Under the pieces are notes generated by a model. It was not told the DNA's origin and searched no databases. It saw only the letters and a program-made list of their open reading frames with translations. Positions 45,640 through 56,830 of a DNA stretch of 64,000 bases are shown piece after piece. How positions within the stretch are numbered: the first letter of the stretch is position 1; the number at the start of each line of letters is the position of its first letter. A program made the position numbers and the translations under genes. This DNA comes from Otatea glauca (taxonomy: Eukaryota; Streptophyta; Magnoliopsida; Poales; Poaceae), in assembly GCA_036346275.1 (NCBI GenBank), contig CM070722.1, positions 61,355,524-61,419,523 on the forward strand. The letters run 5' to 3'.

Positions 45640-46470
45640 TTTTTTGTTACTTTGCCCATCCGGCGTGTCTGGATCCTCGTCATGCCCTGTCTCAAAGCAA
45701 GATCACTGGTGTGGCCATGGTGATTATGCCCGAGGACCAGCTGGCTACCTTGATGGTGTCCAAGGCCCAGCCCATGGTCATGCACAAAGTCATGGTGGTT
45801 CTGCCCCAGCGCCAGCTCGGCGTCCTCCCCTAAAGATGGCCAAATGGGTCGGCCCGAGGCACACCACTGTAGGCACGGCCCGATCTTAAACGAGTCGTCT
45901 TGACGCGCCTGCGAGCCCGTCTTGCGTGCTTGGGCACACCGACGCACGGCTTTGTTCTGGCGGGCGGCACGACAATTACGGCATGACACGGTCCGTTTAG
46001 TTTAAAAAATATCCGTTTTATAGCCGTTGGAGGATTAAAAAATTAAAAAAAAATCTGGAAACATTCAACATACTTCAAGTTTTTCTAATTATTCTAAATT
46101 TTTCCTATTTTTTTATCTTTTCTTATGTTTCTATATTTTTCATATTTTTCCTAATTTTCTAATTTTTTATGATTTTTTTAAAAAAAATTTGACGCTAACT
46201 GCTCTCTGGGCCGACCCGACCGTTTTGCCATGAAGGAGGACCGGCCGACGCGCGCCCGAGAGCCAACGGGCATGCACAGGCCGCCACCCCGGCACATGGG
46301 CCGGCACGGCATGGCCCGTTTATAAACCGTGCCTAAACGGGCCGTGCCGATTTTTAATCAGGCCGTGCCGTGCTGGGCGGCCCGTTTGGCCATCTCTATC
46401 CTGCCCATGCCCAAGAACCAATTCGTGGCCGACCATCAGGCTCATCAGCAATCACCAATAAACTCACAGC
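45640..46470 (-). pseudogene. His/Leu-rich (xLxLGxxHxH) fragment, possibly of a MuDR-type protein, split by a hAT
   Basis: On the minus strand the frame reads LMSLMVGHELVLGHGQD up to the hAT at 46398. After the hAT (from 45830) it reads AELALGQNHHDFVHDHGLGL then GHHQGSQLVLGHNHHGH. If the hAT and one target duplicate are ignored, the frame is continuous. Repeats of (N/H)-(D/E)-L-x-L-G-Q/H occur, as I recall, in the N-terminal part of certain plant MuDR/MULE-type proteins. Only this piece is visible, with no transposase domain beside it, so it is a fragment. The assignment is from memory of the repeat pattern. Confidence 0.5.
45831..46398. mobile_element. hAT non-autonomous element, 568 bp, with 8 bp TSD
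   Basis: Left end TAAAGATGGCCAAATGGG and, reverse-complemented, right end TAGAGATGGCCAAACGGG. Flanks are tcctcccc (45823-45830) and tcctgccc (46399-46406), 7 of 8 identical. The interior has gggcc/ggcacgg-rich ends and an AT-rich centre with no coding region. It interrupts the His/Leu-rich coding fragment. Confidence 0.85.
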
Positions 46471-48089
46471 TCCAAGTATCTCCGAATATTGCAAGAACGA
46501 CAACCGCCCCAGAGGCTCCAACAAAGGCCTAATCCGGCCACCAAGATCCAATCTTCCCCGCCGGCAGAGGGCAGACCCACCAAAATCAAACCTTTATCGC
46601 ACCAGATGAACCATCACCCCTGGAATCGTAGAGCCGGCCTCGCTAAGAAAACGCTGAACGAATGAACCAACCAACACCAAGATCTAAGAAGCCCAACCGA
46701 AAGGCGCCGCCTTTCCGCTGCACCCAATCCGGCAGAGGAGCTAGGCGCGAAGAGGCGCCCGTAAAGCCGAGGCTAGATTTTAACAGGGCGAGCAAGGGCA
46801 GAGTATGGAGGCGGCGCAGATCCGAGGTGGCAGCATTCTCATGGCGGGACAGGATGGCACGAATGGGAGACAAATCTATTATTTATGTTCAATTTACATG
46901 TATGTGAGGTGATTTTATATTGCCAGATAAGTCTGAGTTGGTTAAGATTAGACTACTAATTTTGAAGTTTCGAGAAAATAACTTTAACCTCTCACACACA
47001 CAACACAAGAAAACTAACAAGCGTACCAATTTCTCCACCTTCATTGCCTTCACCGCTCCTCTGGCTAACCAACGACCAGTGGAGATGACTAATCCGAGTT
47101 CTCCAACCCTGCTCTCCCCTCCTCTGAGTTCTCCACCCGTGCACTCTCTTTCTCAAATCAAATCTAGAAACCAAAAAATCAACAAATGGGATGGGGATGA
47201 AGCGGCGATCTCTTACCTTTGTCTCCCTCGGTACTAATATGGTTAAACACCAATGAGTGGATGGAGACGGAGCTCTTGATTCCCCCAGAATCTCTCTCTC
47301 TCTCTTTCCATGTCTATCTCATCCTCCCTCCTCTGGATTAAAAGAATGAAACATGGCGCAGAGATCGAGTAGCAAAAAAATCGAAACAATAAACACCTAA
47401 AACGTGTGTGGATCTAGAGCGCATTACTCCAAAAAGAACCGGTCAAAACTCACCAATCACAAAGTAGGTCTAACACTCAAACAATTTGGATGATTTTTGT
47501 GGACAAAACTCGAGAGATGTTTATCAAATCCGTTTCTACAATATAGATTGGTTCTTTCATGACATAATTGAAGTGCATCTCCATGTTCATTTTTATGGTT
47601 TGGATGTTTATTTATAAGATGATATGATTTTCTTAAGTATACATCACATTACTGAACCATTAGATCAGAATTAGAATCAGATACATCTACATCTCAAAAG
47701 CTCATACGATGGCCCAAAAGATCAACTTACGGTTAACGACATAATCAGGCAACAATGACACACATATAGCAGGACTTTTTTAGGTTACAATACTGGGTGC
47801 GCACATGTTAGGCTGACCTCTGACACATATTTAGAATTGCAAAAGCTAGATAAATACTCCATCCGACTAAGTTTATAAAGCTTATTTTTAATAATCTTGT
47901 CTATAAATATAGGACATATTTCATATTCAAATGCAAAATTAATATGATGTTCCCTTTGTACCCATAATAAATATAAATCTTTACTTTATATTCTTTACAT
48001 ACATGCAGTGAGTATAGCGCTTAATGATAATAATTAGAGGTAATCTAGTTAATGCACTGGCAGAACCGTGGAGAAGAAATTCAAATAGA
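46471..48089. other. Intergenic region, nothing recognised
   Basis: Frames up to 105 codons (46920-47237) do not match known proteins. Words at 47860-47900 (tactccatccgactaag) recall Stowaway ends without a partner. Confidence 0.35.
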
Positions 48090-49294
48090 ATATATATATA
48101 CATCGTATTTTTTATAGTTAAATATTTTTTTCCTAAGAAAAAAGAGAAATATGCTATAAATTCTTACAAAAAGGCAAAATATTTAGCCCTTAATCTGGCA
48201 CACCATAACTAAGTTGAACTATAGTAACCACTGGTTGTTTTTATTTAAGAAAAGATATATAACCGTCTATTTAACAGACTTGGGTTATAACGGTAGATAT
48301 TAAAAGAAAGAGTTGATGCTAGAATTTTTTTAAATAATATTTTTAATGAAAAATTAAAGAAATAATATACCAAATTAAAAAATTACAAATATACACCCGT
48401 ATCGCTATTTGAATTGGCGACAAGTCTCTATCACCAATTGAAATGACGACAAAGACTCTGTCGCCAATTCAAATGGCAACAAAGACTTTGTCGCCAATGG
48501 TTATAGATAGCTACAAAGAGATATCGAATTATTTTTAAAATAATATTTTTAATAAAAAATTACAGAAATAATATGTTGAATTAAAAAATTACAAATATGC
48601 AACCCAGTCGTCATTTGAATTAGCGACAGGTCTCTATCGCCAATTAAAATGGCAACAGAGACTCCGTCGCCAATTGAAATGGCAACAGAGACTCTGTCGC
48701 CAATTCAAATATCGACAGAGAGCTGCGACTGTTGGCGACATCTCTCTATAGTTGTCTATAACCATTGGTGACAGAGTCTTTGTCGTTATTTGAATTGGTG
48801 ACAGGGTGTATATTTGTAATTTTTTAATTCTGTATATTAATTCTGTAATTTTTCATTAAAAAATATTATTTCAAAAAAATTCGAGAAATGTCGCCAACGG
48901 TCGCAACTCTCTGTCGTCATTTGAATTGGCAACAGAGTCTCTGTCACCATTTCAATTGGCGACAGAGACCTGTCGCTAATTCAAATGACGACAAGGGTGC
49001 ATATTTGTAATTCTTTAATTCGACGTATTATTTCCGTAATTTTTTATTAAAAAAATATTATTAAAAAAATAATTTGTAAATTCTAAGTATAATAAAAAAT
49101 AACAGAATTTTGGAATAAAAAATTAAAAGAAATTTATTTTCATACGAACTGCAAATTAAAACCCGTACATATTTAAATTTGGAATAAAGTTCAATAAAAA
49201 AATAGCATTTGGATTTGTATATGAATTATAACCTAAATATAATATTCAAAATTTATTAAAAATAAAATTAACATCTTAGTTTAGAAGAAAAAGT
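48090..49294. repeat. AT-rich element, left part (split by the Mutator-like element)
   Basis: Reverse-complemented, 49294-49080 follows 18480-18690 and 48310-48150 follows 18770-18900 of the uninterrupted copy at 17540-19060. The intervening 48321-49084 is a separate foldback insertion. It ends with agaaaaagt, the target duplication of the Mutator-like element. Confidence 0.7.
48321..49084. repeat. Foldback element with gcgacagag-type short repeats, 764 bp
   Basis: The ends are TAGAATTT in inverted orientation. Inside, variants of ttgaattggcgacagagtc and its complement recur about a dozen times. AT-rich arms (aaaaattacaaatat, ttattt-taatattttt) occur twice in each orientation, roughly in the order A, B, A-inverse, B-inverse. 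No frame longer than chance. Confidence 0.65.
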
Positions 49295-49559
49295 GAAATT
49301 TTTACTGTTCTAGCATCGGGAAAACATTTTTTTTGCGTTTAGCCTCTCCACAATATGTTCCAGCGGATGGATGCGCGGAAAATTTTTATTTGTTTTTTCC
49401 CGCACTTCCAGCAGACGCAGTCCGCGAGATTTTTATTTTTTCCCAAGACGTTCAGAGGACCGAGTCCGCGAGGAAATTTTTAAGGTCGGATGAGTTGCGA
49501 TGAATGGGTGAACGGAAAAAAAATTTATAAGGCTATAACCACCGTGAAAAATTGTGATT

Positions 49560-50150
49560 TTTTTTGTGAAGGTTTGTGACACATCATTAATATTTCCATA
49601 AAATTTTGAGAATATTAATACATATGAGAAATTTTTAAAAATTCAAACATTGTTACTGTCTTGATGAAACACTGACCAGTAACTTTGAAGCAAACGAAAA
49701 ATAGAACAAACCACGTTGATAAATTCTGAAATTTTTTGCGCGGATTTTGAGATATCAATTTTATTTACATACAAATCTGAGAAGATTATCACGTACGAGG
49801 AATTTATAAAAATCCGAACATTACAACTATCTTGATGAAACACTGACCAGTAAGTTTGAAGCGAACAAAAAATGGAATGAACCACGTTGATAAATTCTAA
49901 AATTTTTCGTGCAGGTTTTTGACACATCAATTATATTTTCATAAAAATCTGAGAAGATTATCACGTATGAGGAGTTTTTAAAAATTCGAACATTAGAACT
50001 GTCTTGATAAAACACTGACCAGTAACTTTGAAGCGAATGAAAAATGGAACAAACCACCTTGATAAATTCTGAAATTTTTTGTGCAGGGTTTTGAGACATC
50101 AATTATATTTTCATAAAAATTTGAGAAGATTATCACATATGATGACTAAT
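49560..50150. repeat. Tandem repeat of about 171 bp, three copies, inside the MULE
   Basis: Copies of cttgatgaaacactgaccag start at 49660, 49831 and 50003, each followed by tttgaagc-aa-gaaaaat-gaa and accac-ttgataaattct. Apparent frames on the minus strand repeat the same peptide blocks and are not genes. Confidence 0.8.
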
Positions 50151-50429
50151 GTTCCCATAAAATTCGCTGATAATAAACAAGCTTTGTGAGTTTTTTTAAA
50201 TTCAGACAGTGGTAGTGTCGTGATTTAAGCTATACTCGCAAAATTGAACCTTAAGAAAAATGGTATGAACCATGATCAAACTACAGTAAGTTACACAAAT
50301 TCTGACAGTTTTTAATGTCATCATAAAACATAGGTACATACGGGTGTTAGAGAATTCATAGAACTAGGATACAACATATTTCATAGAAACATGCGTCTGG
50401 TGAAAGACTAGGTCACAAAACCATACATT

Positions 50430-52984
50430 CTATGGCCATGATTGCCAGAATAGATGGTCAAAAACAAGATAATCATATATTGGTGGCTGACGGGGTACTA
50501 CATATGGATACCTGAGAGGGCTCGATGGAATATCATCGTCAGGATTTGGAGGACTCCGTGGATGCAAGGTTAGTGAATTTGGTGGCATGAAATCGTCATC
50601 ATCATCGTCATTTGCATGGTTGTGATCTAGCCCTCCTGTAGTGCTGGTCGAATGTCCTCTTGCATTGGTTCTTGAATAGCCTGTTGTAGTAGTGCTTGAA
50701 CAGGTTGTTGTGGTAGTGCTTGAACGTCGAGGTCTAGGTGATACGAAATCGTCGTCGTCATCGTTGTCGTCATTTGCAAAGTTAGGGGCAAGCCCCCTTC
50801 TGGTGGTAGTTGAACGTCCTCTTGAACTTGATGCCGTAACAGTATTGGGTCAACCTTTACCCCTCAAGTTAGATTCTCTTATACGTCTTCTGCGTGAACC
50901 AGGCGTCACACCCCTGCCGAAGAGCATTTGCATCGCACAGAATTCTGGGATATCTGAACTCCATGTCCCGAACATATGGTCGGCGCTGAAGTACTCAGAG
51001 ATGTACAACACGGAAGACTGACGGAGAACCGTGCACGCCGCATATACATGTGAGCATGGCTTGTGCAGCAGTTGTGGCTTGTTGCATGTGCTTGTCACCA
51101 CATAACGTACTGTGCACACTTGCTTACGGTAGCCTCTGCAATGGCTATCGATGAACTTCTCCCGTAGGCGCACTTCAAACTTCCGCCTGACTCCATCCAT
51201 GGTGCGAACGTCGTGGGAGCGAGCCTTCTCTATTTTCTTCTCAATGTATGCATGCATACGTTCGGAGAACTGCTTTCCCTCGTCCAGATGCTTCCTTGCA
51301 TTCATCCCCCTATTCATGAAGTATCCAACGGTCCTGTTCCCGGTCTCCCCCACGATGGCACTGATTGGGAGGGACCGAACACCCTTCAGGACACCGTTGT
51401 AAACCTCGAACATGTTAGTTGTCATTACGCCGTACCTCGCGCCGTCCGTGTTATGCAGCAGAGACCACTTCTCTAGTTCTGGAGCATGCAAGTGCACCCA
51501 CTGAGAGAAGTTGTTCACCTGGCCCTCTGCGGATTGTGGAGTATGTTTCGCGGTCTCCTCATTGAGCACTCTCCAAATGGCCTCGAACTTTCGCCTCTGG
51601 TTTTGCGTGCAGTGCCTCTTGAATGTCTTCATCACTTCCTTGTTGCGGAACCTTCTGTGCAGGTTCGCGGCAAGATGCCTCATGCATCAGCGATTGACGA
51701 CGTTATTCCATTGGTACGGTGGCTGTGTCCCTCCTTGCATGGTGCTGATGGCTGACTTGAACCCAACATGTCTGTCGGTGATGAGGCATACGTTCGGGCG
51801 GTCTTGCACAACAACTTGCTTCACATTTGCTATGAACCACAACCAGCTCTCCGTGTTCTCGCTTTCCATGAGTGCATAGGCCACCGGGAGTAGTTGGTTG
51901 TTAGCATCCGCCGCGATCGCCATCAGTATGGTACCCCTGTACTTGCCGGATAGGAAAGTACCATGCATGCTAAGCACAGGACGACAATACTTGAAGCCCT
52001 GAATAGCTGGTCCGAATGCCCAAAACACACGATCGAGGATGAAACAGTTGGGACCCCTCGTGGGGTGCGGCCTGTCCATCTTGTTCATGTAGGTCTTAGG
52101 ATTGGTTTCAGCAATCTGGTGAAACATGCGAGGAAAAAGGTTGTACCCCACTTCGTACGTGCTATACATCATCTCTATAACTTTCTTCTTCGCTCGCCAC
52201 ACCTTGCCGTAGCTAACAGGATATCCCACCATGTTAACTACGTCGGCCATCAGTATCTTCGGTGAAACAGTCACGTCCGCTGTGACCAAGTGAGAAATCA
52301 GACTGGCCACATATGGGGACGTGACATTTCTGTGCTTCTGCAGTGGCTCAACAAGCACACAAGTGTGGTCTGTCAGGACTGTTATCCTAAAGCCCGAACC
52401 CCCGCCCTTGAATTTGTGGGCATGGATCTTGTTGGGACAGTCAGCATCCATGCACTTCACAATGTAGGTCTCCTGGTTCGACCTGTACACCCGGTATGTG
52501 CGGCTGATGTTTACCATATATCTAGCAATTGCTTCCTGGGAGGCACTTGCCCTACCAGCAGAGTGTCCTGATTGAAGGCCCACTCAGCGCCAGCTTCATC
52601 TGGCAGCGCGAGAGACGTCATCGCCAGATTGTCCAACCGTGAAGACACGTACTCCACATCAGTGGACACAATGCCACCGACTGGAGCTGCACCGTCCTCT
52701 CCGCTGCTATCCGTGTCGACATCATCGTCTTCATCGGACGTTGCTTCATCCGACATGCCTTCCAGGTGCTCGTGGCAGTCAATGCGAGCGGACAGCCACC
52801 ACCCGATGTCTTCATTCGCCTGAAAGGCATCCGCACCGACGTTACCGCCGATGGCCCCATAGGATGCTTCAACGCCGCCGTCACCGCCACCAAGGGGATT
52901 AGAGGTTTGGCCTCCGTCCAAAAAGCGGACATACACCATCGGACGACGGTGTATCAACGCTCCAAGGTTCATCACAATTTGCAC
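50430..52984 (-). pseudogene. MuDR-type transposase with one frameshift and two stops
   Basis: On the minus strand: an acidic N-terminal region; then EWAFNQDTL and AIARYMVNISRTYRVYRSNQ; the MuDR zinc-like block (CMDADCPNKIHAHK); the MULE transposase domain (GCKYCRPVLS-like, HGTFLSGKYRGTI, LPVAYALMESENTESW); and a SWIM zinc finger (CNKPQLLHKPCSHVYAAC). A low-complexity Ser/Thr/Asp tail runs to 50430. Lesions are a one-base frameshift near 52530 (before AIARYM), TGA at 51689-51687 where the family has Trp (R-W-CMRH), and TGA at 50852-50850 before the tail. About 840 codons if counted through. It would have been the autonomous transposase; the element is now inactive. Confidence 0.85.
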
Positions 52985-53039
52985 TTTTTAGTTTCTTGCT
53001 TTTTTAGCCCGGTTTATTTTATTTTTATTATACAAAATC

Positions 53040-53215
53040 TAGGACATTCAAATATTACAATTGTCATGATAAAACGTTCATTGCAAAGTTTGAACCCAAC
53101 GACAAATGAAACAAACCAACGGAAAATTCAAAATTTTCGCTCGTGGTTTGTTTCATTTTTCGTTCGGTTCAAACTTTCCAATGAACTTTTTATCGTGAGA
53201 ATTGTAATATTTTAA
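53040..53215. repeat. Inverted repeat related to the 171 bp units
   Basis: The stretch from gtcatgataaaacgttcatt to acgacaaatgaaacaaacc is repeated in reverse complement at 53143-53212. It also resembles the tandem unit at 49660-50100, so versions of one repeat flank both ends of the transposase gene. Confidence 0.65.
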
Positions 53216-53239
53216 TTATTAGAAATTCCCCATAATTTA

Positions 53240-54030
53240 TAATAATCTCAAATTTTTATGGATACTAATTTTTTTTTACTAATAACAGTGCTGTTATTCT
53301 ACTGTTTCTTGGATACTTCACAAATTTCGTTTCGCCGAACTAACAATCCATTCATGCCATACAAATACTACACTGAATATTACACTATTTATTCCCCGAT
53401 TTTACTAATTGTCCGAGTTATTTTACGCCAACCAAATTAAATCCTCCAACAGTAGGCCGAACAACAATACAAGAAACAACAAACCATTACAATATTAGCG
53501 ACACTATCATTCACACGTACCACTTGTTTCACAATATTATAAAAATATTACGCTGATATTTAACGTTACACGGATGTTACCGGTATTGCCATATTTTTTA
53601 GTGCTAAATGGTACTAATTTTTTTACTAATAACAGTGCTGTTATTCTACTATTTCTTAGCTACTTCACAAATTTCGTTTCGCCGAACTAACAATCCATTC
53701 ATGCCATACAAATACTACATTGAAAATTACACTATTTATTCCCCGATTTTACTAATCGTCCGACTTATTTTACGCCTACCAAATTAAATCATCCAACAGT
53801 AGGCCGAACAACAATAAAAGAAACAACATACCATTACAATATTAGCGACACTATCATTCACACGTACCACTTGTTTCACAATATTATAAAAATATTACGC
53901 TGATATTTTACGTTACACGGATGTTACCGGTACTGCTATATTTTTTAGTGCTAAATGGTACTAAGTTTATTACTAATAACAGTGCTGTTTTTATACTGTT
54001 TTTTTGGATACTTCACAAATTTTGTTTCAC
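53240..54030. repeat. Tandem repeat of 347 bp, about 2.3 copies
   Basis: actaataacagtgctgtt begins at 53278, 53625 and 53972, exactly 347 bp apart. The first two units are nearly identical through the end, and the third breaks off after aacttcacaaatttt-like sequence. Confidence 0.85.
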
Positions 54031-54280
54031 TAACAGCTACTTATATTAATGTGTGCCTTGCTAGCAATTGTACCGTTATACTATTAATTGCACTAACAAC
54101 ACAGCAAGTACACAATATTTTTCACAAATTCGGAGTTCTATTCGTGTACTAATAGTGTCATTAAATCTCGTACTCATTATACATTTACCATTATTATTTC
54201 TATTGTTCATGTACAGGTACCGTGCTTCAATATACTAATATTTACACTAACCTGCCTGAAGCACAACTGATGATTGCGAC

Positions 54281-55209
54281 TGTTGTAGGGCTTTTTATGC
54301 CCTCCATTGCGAATAATTTCCCGGCTATACGCTTGGTAGGGGGATTATATCCCTAGGGCATGCGATGGCAGGAAGTACCCTCCTACTCTGTGGGTATCGG
54401 GAGGCACCTTCCTACTCCGCGGGCGTCTACGGGGGGTACCTTCCTACTCCGCAGGTGTTGGGAGGCACCTTCCTACTCCGCGGGGGTCTAACGAGAGGTA
54501 CCCTCCTACCTCGCGGGCGTCTACGGGAGGCACCCTCCCACCTCGCGGGCGTCTACGGGAGGCACCCTCCACAGGTGTCGTGAGGCACCTTCCGACTCCG
54601 CGGGCGTTTGCGGGAGGCGCCCTCCTGCTCCGCGGGGGTCTAACGGGAGGTCCCCTCCTACCTCGCGGGAGTCTACGGGAGGCACCCTCCCACCTCGCGG
54701 GCGTCTACGGGAGGCCCCCTCCGCAGGTGTCGTGAGGTACCTTCCGACTCCGCGGGTGTCTACGGGAGGTACCCTCCTACCTCGCGGGCGTCTACGGGAG
54801 ACACCCTGTGGGGTCCCCAAGTCAGAGGACTGCCCCCGCGAAGCGATGACGTGGGATCCACTACCTTCACCCGGGAATGACCAGGATGCCCCCGTTTGAG
54901 TTGTTGTAGTAGGGGTAGGATGGTACTTTGTGTAACAGACTGGGCGCCTATAAAACCCCACTGTAACCCACGTTTGACGGGGGGACGCTGATTGAATACA
55001 AAAAACAAAACTACTGGTGTGTCCCTGGGGAGCCTGAACCAGGAGCCTCCTCCCTACTCCCCCCGGGGAACACACCGACAGGAGTAGGGCACTCGCTTGA
55101 GCGTCTGAACCTGTATAAACCCTTGTGTACACTCTCTCTCTCTCGGACGTAGGCCCGTAGGACGGCCCGCGTCCACTCCCTCTTGTGTCACGTTTACGAA
55201 CATACGACA
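54281..55209 (+). mobile_element. Solo LTR, 929 bp, nested in the MULE
   Basis: It runs from TGTTGTAGGGC to ATACGACA with perfect 5 bp flanks gcgac (54276-54280 and 55210-55214). A TATA box (tataaaa, 54949-54955) and a GC-rich minisatellite lie inside. It has the layout of a Gypsy-type grass LTR (inference). Frames of up to 238 codons across it come from the minisatellite. Confidence 0.85.
54365..54810. repeat. GC-rich minisatellite inside the solo LTR
   Basis: About ten units of roughly 40-45 bp carry ctcgcgggcgtctacgggag and ccctcctac with variation (ctccgcggg, caggtgtcg). Confidence 0.85.
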
Positions 55210-55214
55210 GCGAC

Positions 55215-55940
55215 GGTCTGAGTATCTTTGAAATCAAACTTGTTGAAGCTCTCCCGACGGATGTACGAACTCACTTCCCAAAGAATACCTATCAAATAAT
55301 TAACCCTCGTCAAATCATCAGAAATATAAACTCTAACCACATTTCTACAAAAAATACATATGGCATAAATTGCTCCTGAAATACACTTCCGATCATCCTT
55401 TTCCACCTCGTTTTCCTCTCTGTTTTTCCCACTTCTCCTCTCTTCTGCCTCTCGCTTAGCACCACTAGAACTCACTCTTCTGCCTCTCACGTTATGCGCT
55501 CAACGCAGGCCATCGCACAAGACGAGGGATTTATAGCCGTTTCCTGCGAATGCAAGCAAAGAAAAAGCATTCGTTTGCCTCTGCTTTCGGTGCACTAACG
55601 AGACATAACAATGCGATTGAAATAACTTAACACAGCAGTGAATAAAACTTTTCTCCAAGTGTCAACCGAACAAACGCTAGACCCCTCTCTTCTCCGCGCT
55701 TTTCTATTTTGTGCTTGCTCGTGGCGTAGCTTTCCTCGCACCTCCAACGCGATAGCCTCGGCCGCCCCCAAAGACCGGTATCACGCCTACTGCCGCCACC
55801 AGCCCCGCAGCAGCACCTCCCCGCTGGGCCCGCCACGTCTTGCGCGCTCGCCCCACTGGCCCCGCCCACGCGCCCACTCGCCCCTTTGACCGGCCGTCCC
55901 CGCCTGAGCCACACCGCCGGACCCACGCGCGCGGCGAAGA
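55215..55940. other. MULE internal sequence and probable transposase promoter
   Basis: No coding region recognised. On the minus strand cggctataaatccc (near 55537-55524) is a good TATA box pointing towards the transposase, so a long 5' leader or intron would be needed; this is inference. GC-rich frames near 55640-56250 overlap the terminal repeat and are not genes. Confidence 0.4.
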
Positions 55941-56151
55941 AAATTTTAAAAAAATTCTCGCGGATTCGGTCCGCTGAACGTCTGCAGAAAAAAAAATCTC
56001 GCGGACTGCGTCCGCTGGAAGTGAGGGAAAAAAATTCCGCGCATCCGGTTCGCGGGGATAAACTGTGGAGAGGCCATTCTTGCCATTTCTTCGGTTCAGA
56101 GGCTAATTGCGAAAGAAATTGTTTTTCATACGCTAGAACAGTAAAATTTTT

Positions 56152-56830
56152 AGAAAAAGTCCATACCAACTACCAAGTACAATTAAAAATAAAAGGAAAT
56201 CAACCATTTAATTTTCATATAAACTCCAAATTTAAACTGTACATATCTTAATTTCAGAATAAAAATAATATAAAATTAGCCGTTGGATTTGTATAAAAAT
56301 TCTAACCTAAAACTGATATACAAAATTAAATAACAAAATAACAATAAAATTAACATAAATTAGAATAAAAAAATTAGCCATTCGATTTTCATATGAACTC
56401 TAAATTAAAACATGTATATAGCTAAAATTCGGAATAGAAATTAGATGAAAATTAGCAATTGGATTTGTATTCAAATTCTAACCTAAAACTTAAATTAGAA
56501 ATTAAATAAAAAGTTCAACAAAAATTAATAGAAGAAACATAAAAGGAAATAAGGGATTGTTTTCTAATTCCATACTAGGTGAAAAATATAAATTTTGGTT
56601 TTATTTAGAATTAAAATTCTACAAATATGCTAATTCAAGAAAGAAAAAAAGTAAGTATATATATATACTATTATGTAATAGGCGTCGATGATAGGTTTTT
56701 TTATAGTCGCTAAGAAAATATAGAATATACTAAAAATTCTAAAAGGGAAAATATTTTAACTCTTTATTTGGTGGACCTCCACCAAATGGAGAGATTAACA
56801 TAGTGATACATCGGCAGATGTCATTTGGCT
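56152..56830. repeat. AT-rich element, right part
   Basis: The reverse complement matches 17560 onwards of the uninterrupted copy (ggtccaccaaataaag, aattctaaataaaaccaaaa, aggttagaatt-atacaaatcca). It is the other half of the element split by the MULE. Confidence 0.7.

Larger units (their letters stand above)
49295..56151 (-). mobile_element. Mutator-like element (MULE), 6.86 kb, 9 bp TSD
   Basis: Perfect 9 bp duplications agaaaaagt lie at 49286-49294 and 56152-56160. The terminal inverted repeats are about 190-210 bp: left GAAATTTTTACTGTTCTAGC, right complement AAAAATTTTACTGTTCTAGC. Further inside, gatgcgcggaa, cttccagc-gacgcagtccg and gacgttcag-ggaccga are shared. It contains a broken MuDR-type transposase on the minus strand, tandem repeats on both sides of it, and a nested solo LTR. 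The flanking host sequence joins smoothly to match the uninterrupted AT-rich element near 18665-18690, which confirms the insertion. Confidence 0.9.

Noticed and set aside
49643..50102. Minus-strand frames with repeated peptide blocks
   Set aside because: They are translations of the 171 bp tandem repeat.
54521..55237. 238-codon minus-strand frame
   Set aside because: Produced by the GC-rich minisatellite and LTR sequence; repeats SRRRPRGRRVPPVD-type blocks only.
55627..56251. Frames of 121 and 180 codons at the right MULE end
   Set aside because: They overlap the terminal inverted repeat and match no protein.
48090..56830. AT-rich flanks as part of the MULE terminal repeats
   Set aside because: They lie outside the 9 bp duplications and have the same orientation on both sides; they are halves of one pre-existing element.
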